This document shows, in pieces, positions 42,665 to 52,638 of a DNA stretch of 64,000 bases. The position numbers were made by a program, and so were the translations under genes. Positions within the stretch are counted from its first letter, which is position 1. Each line of letters opens with the position of its first letter. Location: NCBI GenBank assembly GCA_043228905.1, contig JBHGNT010000012.1, positions 20,088,001-20,152,000 on the forward strand. The letters run 5' to 3'. The notes below the pieces were generated by a model. It made no database searches, had not been told where the DNA came from, and saw only the letters and a program-made list of their open reading frames with translations. Source of the stretch: Azolla caroliniana (Eukaryota; Polypodiophyta).

Positions 42665-44664
42665 CTATATCCCTCTGTATTTGTGAATTTTTTCAGATGG
42701 AAATTTGTTTTTTTTTTTATGTATTTCGATGAGATATACATATGATAAGAGACAAAATTTTCTGTTGTATCGTGTTTCTAGTGTAGAAAATTTGTATAGT
42801 ATAGTGAGAGTGGCATTCTCTTTAGATCATTATGTGGCACATATTCATTGGCTCCAGACGAAAACTGAATCAGCAGTGTTGACACAAGTGGTATTTGCTC
42901 ATTGGCTCATCCAGAGGAAGAATTGAAAGGCAGTAGTGGCGCATATTCATTGGCTCCAGAAAAGAAAATTGGTTGTCTTTAGCATATTGAAGGACAGATT
43001 TGTTGGTTCGAGAAATTGGAATAATGGGGTATGTACACAGATTCATATAATATACATATCGATACACATGAATCAACAGAAATGGGCTGGTTTCCATTGA
43101 CGCCCATTCCTTTAAACATTAGCAATCTAAATAGAAAAGGGTACCGTTTGAAAGGGTTACAGAAAAAGTGCGTTTTGTTCATGAGAAAATCTGCAAGATA
43201 AGGGTAATTATTCCATATACCAATGGCACATGATATTTATTCTAGGGCACTTGAGATTTTCCTATTGATTTTTGTCATATCTTTTACTAGAGAATCATGG
43301 TTGCTCCATTTTTGGATGTAGTGCAGAGCTTGGAGGTGATGTCAGAGTAGCGTTCAACAAAGGAACTGAAACGGTAACAAAATTTCAGTCACATTTTTAA
43401 GCTCAAAACAGATGGGAGATTAACTACACCAAAGTGCCTCATATGTTGTTATTCCTGAATCCTAACAAGAGTCTCCTTTAATCAGCTCTCTAATGATTCG
43501 ATTGCATTCTGGCTTTGTGCAGGTGATTGAAGCCGCGAGAGTTGGGGAGAATCTGTTGCGTGTAGCGGAGCGATGTGGAGCTATGGTTCCAAATCCTGTA
43601 AGGATGCGTATATTTTCATATGGAAAAAAACTCCTAAATACTTCCTAAGCTTGTCATTATTCTCGCAAATGCTGGCGAGTTTCCGGTATTTCCCCAAAGG
43701 AGCTTCATGAAACCCTCTGAAAGAGAGGATGAATCAACCAAAATAAGCGTGTAACATGATTGCTCTTTCAGAGGGTTTGACCAAGCCGGCATTTTTGGGG
43801 GTGGGCGGAATGATTTGGATCCCGTATCTCTCTAATGATTTAAACCTTGGTCATGCTATTAGGACTTCTGCTTTGAAGGGTCTTGTTGTCATTGTGAGAT
43901 GGAGGTTGTTGGAGGAGCATCTGAGGTTCTCTTTTTTTGCTTCATTTAAAAAAAAATTCTACCTGATAATTAGTTCTTTTCTTTAAAAAGTTCCAAGAAA
44001 ACTATTTGTTTTTCCTTGGTGAATTTGTTTAGGTTAGCTCAGATGCAAGCAATAAGAAGATTGAGGAGCTTGTGAGAGGTTGTATTTGCCCTGTAAGTTC
44101 ATATATACATGCATATATACATACATAGCTTGCATTCATGCATGCATATATACATACCCACCTTACAGACATACCTTGCATTCATGCATGCATACATACA
44201 TATAAGATTTTATTGATTGATTTATTTCCACAATTCAAGTAGATTCCTTATTTGAGTTTTTATATTAAATTATACATAGATGTTTGTTTTTTTTTCCCAT
44301 TATTCAATATTTTGAATAATACACACACATGCATATGCTCTACATTTTCAAGCTTTACACATTTTACTTAAGTTTTTGAGGATTTTGTTTTAACTATATG
44401 TTTAAAGTGATCTTCTTTCAAGTTTTGTTTACATTTTCTTTTTCATGAAGTCAATACGGCAAAGCCCTCCCAAGGATTGTTGATGTTGATGTTTTGTGTC
44501 TCTTGTTTGGCCTCCTTGGCTCTTTCTAGCCTCTGAAAAAACCTTAATATAACTTTTCTTTCCTTCCCTGTATATGTATTATTTATTAGGTTCCTATGAG
44601 GGAAGGATGTGTACAAGTTAATATGATCAATGAAGAGGATGTGTGGGGCGATCAAGTTCTCTAA
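42153..44664 (+). CDS. Six-exon gene for a small, probably plastid-targeted, ferredoxin-fold-like protein
   Basis: Exons 42153-42294, 42501-42597, 43322-43373, 43523-43597, 44033-44092 and 44590-44664 have GT..AG borders and compatible phases (1, 2, 0, 0, 0), giving 166 residues ending at TAA 44662. The N-terminus (MAMAMAQLVAVMGFELKAQ, then Arg/Ser-rich) looks like a chloroplast transit peptide. The middle (GGDVRVAFNKGTE, VIEAARVGENLLRVAERCGA) resembles the first strands and helix of the 2Fe-2S ferredoxin beta-grasp fold. The usual C-x4-C-x2-C ligand loop, expected after GAMVPNP, is not present: exon 5 starts VSSDASNKKIEEL. The end is VRGCICPVPMREGC and EEDVWGDQVL. Gene structure is well supported; the family call is an inference. 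Acceptor choice for exon 3 was set by frame. Confidence 0.6.
42630..42662. repeat. (CA)n microsatellite in intron 2
   Basis: About 16 CA units in the second intron of the gene at 42153-44664. Confidence 0.9.
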
Positions 44665-46539
44665 CTTCCATTTCCATGGTCAACTCAGAAATTTTCTCTA
44701 ACTTCCATTTCCACGGTCTTCAACTCAGAAAATTCTTCCCCTTTTTCTTAACAAGAACAATCTGGATGTTAAAAAAATATATCAAGATGTCATCACTTCT
44801 ATTGTATCAAATGCAATTTGGCCAAGGTGATCATTTGTAAGAGAAAGAGAGTGTATACTACAAACTCATATGCATATACATCGTGCATACATATTATACT
44901 TTGGGATGCATTGATTGATGCCTTGTGCTCAATTATAGGCTTTCTCTCTCTTTGGAGGGATTATGGTTTGGTAAAGAGTCATTACCTAACCCTTATGTTT
45001 ATTTGTAATGAAAGCTAAAGCTGTTTATTGGCTTATTGTAGTATTAACAATAATAAAGATTAGTATCTGTTAATAACATCCAAAAGACCAATATTCTATA
45101 AATGATGCGGAGATATGCATGCTGAGGAGGAACCATTACGGTTCTAAACTAACAGAAATGCAAATACAGATTATTGTGAAGTTTAGACAGAACTTTGATA
45201 AGATGAAACTGATTACATTCAAGGACTAGGTGATTTTCATTTCCAACTCTATTGCGGTATAAATAATGTGTATAACATGCGTACTGAGGTTGAAGCAAGA
45301 AGTTTTGAATTAAGAGAGATACAGATTATTGTGGGATTTAGGTAGAAGTTACATGAACAAAGATCAAAATGCTTACATTCAAGAAGATTAAGTGATTTTT
45401 ATTTACATCTATTTTGTAGAACACATCCTTGGTACTAGTAGGAGATTAGGCAATTATTGTCAACAAAAGATGATGACTTGAAGAATAGGAGCCTAGGTTG
45501 AAGAAGGTTTTCAAGAATATCAATCCTAGTCAAAGAAGATTACAAACCCATTTAGAATATTATGAAGATTAAGAGGTCATCCCCTTGTAGAAGATGATGA
45601 TGAACGAGGAGAAATGAAGAAGATTTTTCGACTAGCTTTCCTCTAATGCCTATGCATGATAGATTCTTTTTCCTCTCGTTTAAGCTTAAATGTGCATATG
45701 GAACCTAAACATATGGGTAAAACAAGTAGACATTCCTCATATCCCAAACTTTGGGTAGGATTTTCCCTTGTTTGTATTTCAACAACCTACAAGCAAGTCA
45801 CTTTAGGCGTGTTTGATTGATGGTATGTTATTAAGCAAGTATAGGAAAATGCAAGGGGCCGATTATAGGAGGGTTTGAGAGAGAGGTACAAGTCATAAAC
45901 CTCTAATTGTTCCTAGAGAATATTAGATACAAAATTTATTGAATTTCTCCATTGTGTAAGGTTTCCCTTGAATGCAAGATATGCAAAATTTCCACTCTTT
46001 TTAAACGCTCCTACAAGACCAATATTATGAGTGTTGATGAAAGTACTAATGACGAGAATGATGTTAACATCAATTATTATTTCACTCACTTTAATTCCAC
46101 AATTTTAAGTGGGTTGGACATCGTGGATATTCCACAATATCCAACCCACCAAAAATTGCGGAATTAAGACATCAACCAAAGTTGGTCTTTGCTCTTGCAT
46201 GTCATCTAGATTAGATGTCTACTCAATTGTTTTTTGGAAGAATTTTTCAAAAGTCCTTGTATGGGGCCGTATTTCACTTGACAACTTGAAGTGTGCCTAC
46301 GATAAACTCTTCATAGAAGTACTAACAATGGTGGCTTGGTGCGTAGAGCTTCAAACAACAATGTAGCCAAACACTGATGATTTATTAACTCTAGTAGCCA
46401 TACAAGGCAAACCCTCGAAACTAATTGTGATTTTTGGGTGTTAGCCAAGTTTATGGTTATTTATGTGATCAACATCTCAAGCAATTTGAAAGGCTTGGTG
46501 GTAGTGCAAAAGCTTTGAGTCGAGAAACTATCACACTAT
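44665..46539. other. Intergenic, no gene recognised
   Basis: AT-rich. An imperfect 18-bp hairpin lies at 46108-46148 (gtgggttgga..tccaacccac). Short frames lack domains. Confidence 0.5.
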
Positions 46540-47205
46540 AACCACAAACATTCATATGTGAAGTGTATGTCCATGTGCCAAAGTGGTGCCAGAAGTTGGA
46601 TTCATAGTTGACAAAATTTGTTATTCTCGGATATGGGCTTGCTAGGTTTGGCTATTGGATGTTTAGGTGGTGTCATTGTCAGAAACTTCAAATACAAGTT
46701 AGAGCTCATTGAATGATAGACAAGAGTCAACCTACATTGAAAAGATCGACCACCTTGAGCCATTAAGCCAAGTGGATGAGATAATTTAAGCCTAGAGATC
46801 ACCCAGGGATCAAATGAATTGGGGTGATCATATTTGATAGAAGAAACGTTTAACTCAAAGAGTGAACAAGTGGATCATATCAAATCACTAACGGCCATAA
46901 AGGGCATTAGTAGATCCTCGAGGATAGGTGTATCATGTAGCATAATCAAGAAACACTAAAGAGATCAAGGAAATGATACTTCGAGTTTCAAATAGGAACC
47001 ACCACTTTGACAAATACTTTCGGGGTAAACATGCCAATAAGTTTGTACCAAGCGAAGACCACTTGATGCTCATAGATAATGGGGAGACCATATGTTACAA
47101 AGAGACAATGGAGTTTGAAGATATTGAAATGAAGGCTATCCATGAAGAGCACGATGGAATTGATTCACATATCAACTTTAGGAAGTCCCGCCTCCAACCC
47201 TAAAC
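46540..47205 (+). pseudogene. Decayed copia pol fragment (integrase C-terminal to start of RT)
   Basis: From about 46560 the plus strand reads CEVYVHVPKWCQKLDS, a stop, then KFVILGYGLARFGYW. This aligns with the copia block 'YVHVPKEKRRKLD..CI.LGYG...GYR.W' found in elements C, D and E. From about 47040 it reads FVPSEDHLMLIDNGETICYK and ETMEFEDIEMKAIHEEHDGI, matching the RT start (LLTDEGEPESFEEAKDDTHS in C). Many stops and frameshifts, no LTRs seen. Confidence 0.6.
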
Positions 47206-47859
47206 TTCCTCTATCGAATTGGTGTCCTTTTCATCACCCAACACATCAATCTAACCAAAGACCATCATCCTCGCCATCCACTTGCACCCAATCCACAACA
47301 CATTTACATTTACATTCACCTCCACCTAACCCTCCCCCCTTCATTCACCCCTATCTGTCCTTCTCCACCTCCCCCTACTTTTGTGATTCACACATTTCTC
47401 TGAAGATCTTCATCCTCAACATCCATTTTCACCCCATCATCCCCCTCTCCTCACATCCTATGTCCCACTTCACTTATTGTTCTCTCTTCCATCCCCATTG
47501 CTCCTCGTTCCCCACCCCCTATTTCTAAAAACTCCATCAAACTTGAGTAGCCCTCCTCCACATTGTCATCCTTAGCACAACGAGAGTGTGGTATCAAGGT
47601 AATATCTATAAACATTTTGTACCCTCCAAAGTGTGAAAGAGACATAATTGTACTGTTGATGAATAAGGAACAACTATAAATCTTTTGTAAAGGTTCTTCC
47701 TCAATTTATATATCTCCCTATAGTTAAAGCTTAAGTATATAATAGAGAGGTGAGTAAAAAGAAGAAGAAATTAAGTCCCATAGGTCATATTTGACCTCCG
47801 AAGACAATAATATAATCTCTCTCTCTCTCTCTCTCTCTCTACTTCATCGTGAAATTCGT
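47206..47859. other. Intergenic, pyrimidine-rich, no gene recognised
   Basis: C- and T-rich stretch at 47220-47530 gives a Pro/Ser/His-rich 128-codon frame without a domain; I treat it as compositional. A CT microsatellite lies at 47815-47841. Confidence 0.55.
47815..47841. repeat. (CT)n microsatellite
   Basis: About 13 CT units, just upstream of a LINE 3' end. Confidence 0.9.
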
Positions 47860-48097
47860 GAAAGCTATGATGATATATTAAGAGGGGCCGACGACTTGAG
47901 TATCATAGTAAAGAGAACACCTAGAAGGTTGAGCTCATAGTTGTATGCTTTATTCGTAAACTGAGACTTGGTGCTTCAAAGTATGAATATCCCTTCTTAG
48001 GAGGGAGACACGCATCAAGATAATTTTTGCACTTTCGGTCCTATGGTTTCAATATTGGCCTCTCTATGGACGCTAAAAAAATCTATCTATCTATCTA
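47860..48097 (+). mobile_element. LINE 3' end (3' UTR copy) with TCTA-repeat tail
   Basis: Shares agctatgatgatatattaag, cacctagaaggttgagctca, aggagggagacacg..tcaaga and ggcctctctatggacg, in order, with the 3' regions at 6190-6413 (plus) and 12775-12995 (minus). It ends in ctaaaaaaa followed by four tcta units. Coding sequence is almost absent, so this is a strongly 5'-truncated copy. Confidence 0.7.
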
Positions 48098-48665
48098 AAG
48101 CTATAAGCCTAGGCCCTAACCTTTGTATCATCATCAAATTATAATGTCCCCAAACTTGAATAAATGGAAGTGAAGTCATGTTGGATACAAGGTATCATGA
48201 TTATCATTGAGCTATAATAGCTTAGTCGTAATCATGATACCTTGTATCCTCTATCAAGCACATAAGTTATGGTTAAGCCTCACATGAATTATGTGTTTCA
48301 TTAACCTTGTGTAAGTGATTAAGTCATAGAGTAGGATTAAAGTTTCATTTCGTAGTTAGCCTACACATAGTAGCTTGAAGAGTGAATGCCACTCACTCTT
48401 GCTTGCCTTGACAACAAATGGTACTTCCACGCACATTGACCTCGAGCTGGTTCTCAAAAAAAGCACATGAGTAAGAAAGAAGTAGCTTTTGGTAATGACG
48501 CCAAAAAAGCACTACAATAGCTCAATCATAATCATGATACCTTGTATCTAATATGCGGTCTATTGTTTTCTAGAGGTAATCAAGAATTTTCTACTAGGGT
48601 CAAGATTAGTTAGAGAAATTTGAGCTTCAGAGCCAATAATATAATTCATAAGATTACTGTGAGAT
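48098..48665. other. Intergenic with inverted repeat and dispersed repeat, left flank of copia E
   Basis: Holds the hairpin at 48183-48249, a third copy of its arm at 48529-48548, and a segment (48260-48465) related in reverse to 40080-40340. The last five bases (gagat) are the TSD of element E. Confidence 0.6.
48183..48249. repeat. 21-bp perfect inverted repeat with extra arm copy
   Basis: ggatacaaggtatcatgatta at 48183-48203 is the exact reverse complement of 48229-48249, with a 25-bp loop. The right arm, with its upstream word ctataatagct, is repeated at 48529-48548. Confidence 0.85.
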
Positions 48666-49053
48666 TGTAGAAAGTAGCGTGCGGAAGCAGGTATGAAGAC
48701 AAAACAGAGGAAGGAAACACAGGTTTAATGGAGAGCTTGAGCTTACACGGTATACGCAGGAGAGACAGAGAGAGAGAACACAAAAAACTATATTTCACAA
48801 TAATACTCAATCTCTGTACATAAGACGTGCTCAGTGAGCACTTTTATACAAGTCCTAAAAGGACTGACCGAAGTACTGACAGTACTTCAATGCTCATCAA
48901 GAGCCCCTACACTAACTCCCAAATATATTCCTCACGGAATATCTTTCCTAACGACCTCCCGGTTTACGCACTCGGCCTAACCGATCGGTCCCAACCGATC
49001 CGGTCCTCGGCTTCTTCAACCGATCCGGCCGATGTTGAGCTTGTCTCTCAACA
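48666..49053 (-). repeat. 3' LTR of copia E
   Basis: 388 bp, TGTTGAGAGAC..CTTTCTACA on the minus strand. Preceded by the purine tract gagcttgagggggag (complement of 49054-49068). The minus strand has TATAAAAG near 48841-48848, followed by the palindrome gtgctcactgagcac. Confidence 0.95.
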
Positions 49054-52000
49054 CTCCCCCTCAAGCTCAACTTGAGGCTCTTCGGGATCTTCACAGCACC
49101 GGTTCCTCCTGGCTTCACGCCTCGCTCGCGCTCCTCGACCTGTTCGACTCCGCGCGCTTCGACCCTTCCGGTCGGCTTGTCTGCTCATGCGGCCCTTAGC
49201 TCTTCTGATGTTGCGGTGTTGACGCTTCTTCTGCTGCCTTTTCTTCCGCTTGGGCCTCGGTTGATTCAGCGTGTCTGAATCAAACATCCGAACCGACTCG
49301 GCTACCTCTGATCGGTCTTCGCTCTCGTCCGAGTTGGCTGTCTCCAACTCGTCTTCAGTCTTCTCGCCCTCGATGGCGTCATCCTCCTCATGCGTGGTTG
49401 GCTTCGGCTCTCTCCTTCGGTTGCTCCCCTTCTGTCTGCTTCCGAACCTTTCCGCGGATCCGCCCTCGGCTTCTTCAGCCGATCCGATGTCGAACTTGTC
49501 AACCGACTCGGTGTCGCAGTGTCCGCTCCTTTCCTGCTGCCTTGCTTGGTCGTTCAGGACTGTTCTCCCCCTCAAGTTCGGCACGTCAAGGTGACGCAAC
49601 CCGAGCGCACCTGAGAATTGCCGCAACTTGTCCAGACCAAGTGGCTTGGTGAAGATGTCGGCAGCCTGCTGATCCGTCGGAACGTACTGAAGTACGACTT
49701 CACCGGAAAGGACACGCTCACGGACGAAATGGTAGTGCACCTCAATGTGTTTGGTCCGTGCGTGAAAAACAGGGTTTTTCGCGAGCTGGATGCTGCTGAG
49801 GTTGTCGCAGTAGATCGTCGTCGGATCGGACACCTCCTCTTGCAGGTCCTTAAGTAGCCGCTTCAACCATATGGCTTCGCATGTCGCGACAGCCGCTCCT
49901 CGGTACTCAGCTTCGGTGCTCGACAGGGCAACTGTCGGCTGCTTCTTACTGCTCCACGCGATTGCGGCACTCCCGAGGGAGAACGCGTATCCAGACGTGG
50001 ATCGGCGATCGGCAGCGTTGCCAGCCCAATCAGCATCGGTGTAGCCGACTAACTGCGCGGCCGCACCGGTCCGATATAGCAGTCCCCGGTCCTTAGTGCC
50101 GTTGACATACCGAAGTATGCGTTGCGCGCACTGAAGGTGCTCCTCGGTAGGTCGCGCCATGAACTGACTGATCACCCCGATCGGATAACTGAGGTCGGGT
50201 CGGGTGATGGTCAAGTATATGAGGCTTCTGACAATTTGTCGGAACCTCGTCGGGTCGCATACCTTTCCCGTATCGGGACGAAGCTTGACGGTTCTATCCA
50301 GAGGAGTCGAGACGGACTTACAGTCGGCCATCCCGAGCTTGAAGAGCATACTCAGCACGTAGTGACGTTGGCTGATCAATATGCCTTCGGGGGTACGGAT
50401 CACTTCGATCCCGAGGAAGTAATGAAGGTCCCCCAGATCCTTCATGTCAAACGATGCCGCAAGCTGGAGCTTCACGCGGTCGATTTCACCTAGGTCGGCG
50501 CCGGTGATGACCAAGTCATCAACATACAGTAAAATACTAACCGGTCTGAGTCGACCTTTCCGGATGAACAGGGAAGAGTCCGATTTTGACGTGACGAAGC
50601 CCATCCGACGCAGTTGTTGCGTGATCTTCGCGTTCCAGGCACGCGGGGCTTGCTTCAGTCCGTAAAGGGACTTCTTCAGTCGGCATACTGCCGAAGAGTT
50701 CGTTCCGGAGTGAAATCCGGGGGGCTGTACCATGTACACCTGTTCGTCAAGGTCACCTTGTAGGAACACATTCTTTACATCCATCTGATGTAAGTGCCAC
50801 CCCTTCGCCGCAGCTACTGCCAGCAAAACACGGACGGTCGTCATTTTCGTGACCGGCGCAAACGTCTCATCGTAGTCGATGCTGTGTTTCTGCGCGTAGC
50901 CCTTTGCCACTAGCCGAGCCTTGTACCGGTTGACCGAGCCATTGGTGTTGTACTTGACCTTGTACACCCATCTACACCCGATCGGCTTCACACCCTTCGG
51001 TGCGTCAACCAGGTCCCAGGTCTCGTTCTCCGCCAATGCGTGCATCTCTTCCTCCATCGCTGCACGCCAATTCGCGTCTTTAGCCGCTTTTGCGTAGCTC
51101 TCCGGCTCACGCACTTCCGCTACACGGGTCATGTACGCATAATGATGCGCCATGTACTCGTTGTAACCGAACCGCACAACTGGGTTCTTTTGGCGGGTAG
51201 ATCGGCGTAATCTCACATTAGCCGATGTCGAGGCCTTCTCGGTTGACGCGGTCTTCACCTTTAAAGACCCCTCACCAGTTCCCTCGAAGTCGGACTCGCG
51301 TCGGTCTGACTTGTTCCTTTCCGTGCCGGAATCCGACACCTTCTTCTTCCCTTTTTCTTTGCGCGTAAGCCGTCTCCTCGGCTTCCTGCGCGGGGAATGC
51401 ACGACCGAGTCTCCACTACTCGCCGACTCTTTATCGGACTGGTCGTACCGACTCAGTCGGCCAATCGGTCCACTTAACCAGAGTGAAATCGGACTCTCTT
51501 CGCGGGTCTCGATTTCAGGCTCATTCGGAGGCATCTCGGCCTCGCTGACCTCATCGTCAGAGCTCGGATTGGAGTCGGGGTTCCGAGTCGGGGGCAGGTA
51601 CCAGGACGCGGACTCGTCAAACACAACGTCGCGGCTGACACGCGCTTGTTTGGTGCGAGGGTTATAGCACTTATAACCCTTTTGCTCGTTCGAGTAACCG
51701 ACCAAGATGCATTTCTCGGCCTTTGCGTCCAGCTTCCTCCTTTTCTCCTTCGGTATATGCACATACGCAATGCTACCGAACACCCTCAAGTGTCGCAAGT
51801 TCGGCTTCGTTCCGAAATATAGCTCGTGCGCTGACACTTTGTCTCCGATCCGGTTCTGGATGTATACCGCGGTCCTTACCGCCTCAGCCCAGTAGAACTT
51901 GGGCAAGCTCTTCTCCTCCAGCATTGCCCGTGCCGCTTCCACAATCGATCGGTTCTTTCTCTCGGCCACGCCATTATGCTCCAGTGTGTATCTACAACTG

Positions 52001-52638
52001 AATTCGCGCCGAATTCCCATTTGTTGTAAATAACCATTGAATTGACCGAAAAAGTACTCTTTCCCGCCATCCGACCGCAGGCACTTGATCTTTCGTCCCG
52101 TTTCGGTTTCCACGAACTCCTTGAGGTCCCGGAAACAGTCGAAGACTTCGCTCTTCCTCTCAATGAGGTAGATCCACGTGTGCCGCGTGTGGTCGTCGAT
52201 GAAGGAGACGAAATATCGGCTCCCGCCAAGACTAACGTTTTGTGCCGGTCCCCACACATCGGAGTGTATAAGGTCGAGCTTGTTCCGGCTCCGGTTTCGC
52301 TCGTTGGGGAAGGGAAGTCGATGTTGCTTCCCGAGCTGGCAGGCTTCACAAATTTGTGCCTTTCGGCCACTAAATTTGGGCAATCCGAACACTACCTGTT
52401 TCGTTTGCAGATCTTGAAGCCGCTGGTAGTTGACATGGCCTATCCGCATGTGCCACAAGTCGATGTCCGACTCGGTCTTTTGTCCCTTCGCGAACATTGC
52501 GGTGCCGCCGTCAGTGGAGTCGAGGATGAACATCCTCCTGTCTCTGCACCCTTGCGCAATCACACGGCCTTCTTCCTCAATGAAGCACCCGAGGTGTGTA
52601 AACCGAACCTCCATCCCTTGGTCAACGATCTGTCCGAC
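49048..52638 (-). CDS. Copia E Pol (pre-integrase, integrase, RT, RNase H) with long C-terminal extension
   Basis: In frame with Gag-Pro after a TAG at 52639-52641, continuing VGQIVDQG then MEVRFTHLGC. HHCC: LWHMRIGHVNYQRL..CEACQLGKQ. Integrase: LIHSDVWGP, LRSDGGKEYFFGQF, LEHNGVAERKNRS. RT: NRYKARLVAKGYAQ, MDVKNVFLQGDLDEQVYMVQ, YVDDLVITGA (about 50495-50530). RNase H: YTDADWAG, LSSTEAEYRGAAVA, KHIEVHYHFVRE, DIFTKPLGLDKLRQ. After RNase H about 190 more residues follow: an acidic part (EEDDAIEGEKTEDELE) then a very basic part (PKRKKRQQKKRQHRN). The stop TGA lies in the first six bases of the 3' LTR (TGT TGA). Confidence 0.93.
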   Translation of the reverse strand, partial: VGQIVDQGMEVRFTHLGCFIEEEGRVIAQGCRDRRMFILDSTDGGTAMFAKGQKTESDIDLWHMRIGHVNYQRLQDLQTKQVVFGLPKFSGRKAQICEACQLGKQHRLPFPNERNRSRNKLDLIHSDVWGPAQNVSLGGSRYFVSFIDDHTRHTWIYLIERKSEVFDCFRDLKEFVETETGRKIKCLRSDGGKEYFFGQFNGYLQQMGIRREFSCRYTLEHNGVAERKNRSIVEAARAMLEEKSLPKFYWAEAVRTAVYIQNRIGDKVSAHELYFGTKPNLRHLRVFGSIAYVHIPKEKRRKLDAKAEKCILVGYSNEQKGYKCYNPRTKQARVSRDVVFDESASWYLPPTRNPDSNPSSDDEVSEAEMPPNEPEIETREESPISLWLSGPIGRLSRYDQSDKESASSGDSVVHSPRRKPRRRLTRKEKGKKKVSDSGTERNKSDRRESDFEGTGEGSLKVKTASTEKASTSANVRLRRSTRQKNPVVRFGYNEYMAHHYAYMTRVAEVREPESYAKAAKDANWRAAMEEEMHALAENETWDLVDAPKGVKPIGCRWVYKVKYNTNGSVNRYKARLVAKGYAQKHSIDYDETFAPVTKMTTVRVLLAVAAAKGWHLHQMDVKNVFLQGDLDEQVYMVQPPGFHSGTNSSAVCRLKKSLYGLKQAPRAWNAKITQQLRRMGFVTSKSDSSLFIRKGRLRPVSILLYVDDLVITGADLGEIDRVKLQLAASFDMKDLGDLHYFLGIEVIRTPEGILISQRHYVLSMLFKLGMADCKSVSTPLDRTVKLRPDTGKVCDPTRFRQIVRSLIYLTITRPDLSYPIGVISQFMARPTEEHLQCAQRILRYVNGTKDRGLLYRTGAAAQLVGYTDADWAGNAADRRSTSGYAFSLGSAAIAWSSKKQPTVALSSTEAEYRGAAVATCEAIWLKRLLKDLQEEVSDPTTIYCDNLSSIQLAKNPVFHARTKHIEVHYHFVRERVLSGEVVLQYVPTDQQAADIFTKPLGLDKLRQFSGALGLRHLDVPNLRGRTVLNDQARQQERSGHCDTESVDKFDIGSAEEAEGGSAERFGSRQKGSNRRREPKPTTHEEDDAIEGEKTEDELETANSDESEDRSEVAESVRMFDSDTLNQPRPKRKKRQQKKRQHRNIRRAKGRMSRQADRKGRSARSRTGRGARARREARRNRCCEDPEEPQVELEGEC

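Noticed and set aside
47142-47528. 128-codon Pro/Ser/His-rich frame
   Set aside because: Pyrimidine-rich composition only; no domain, and adjacent to decayed copia sequence.
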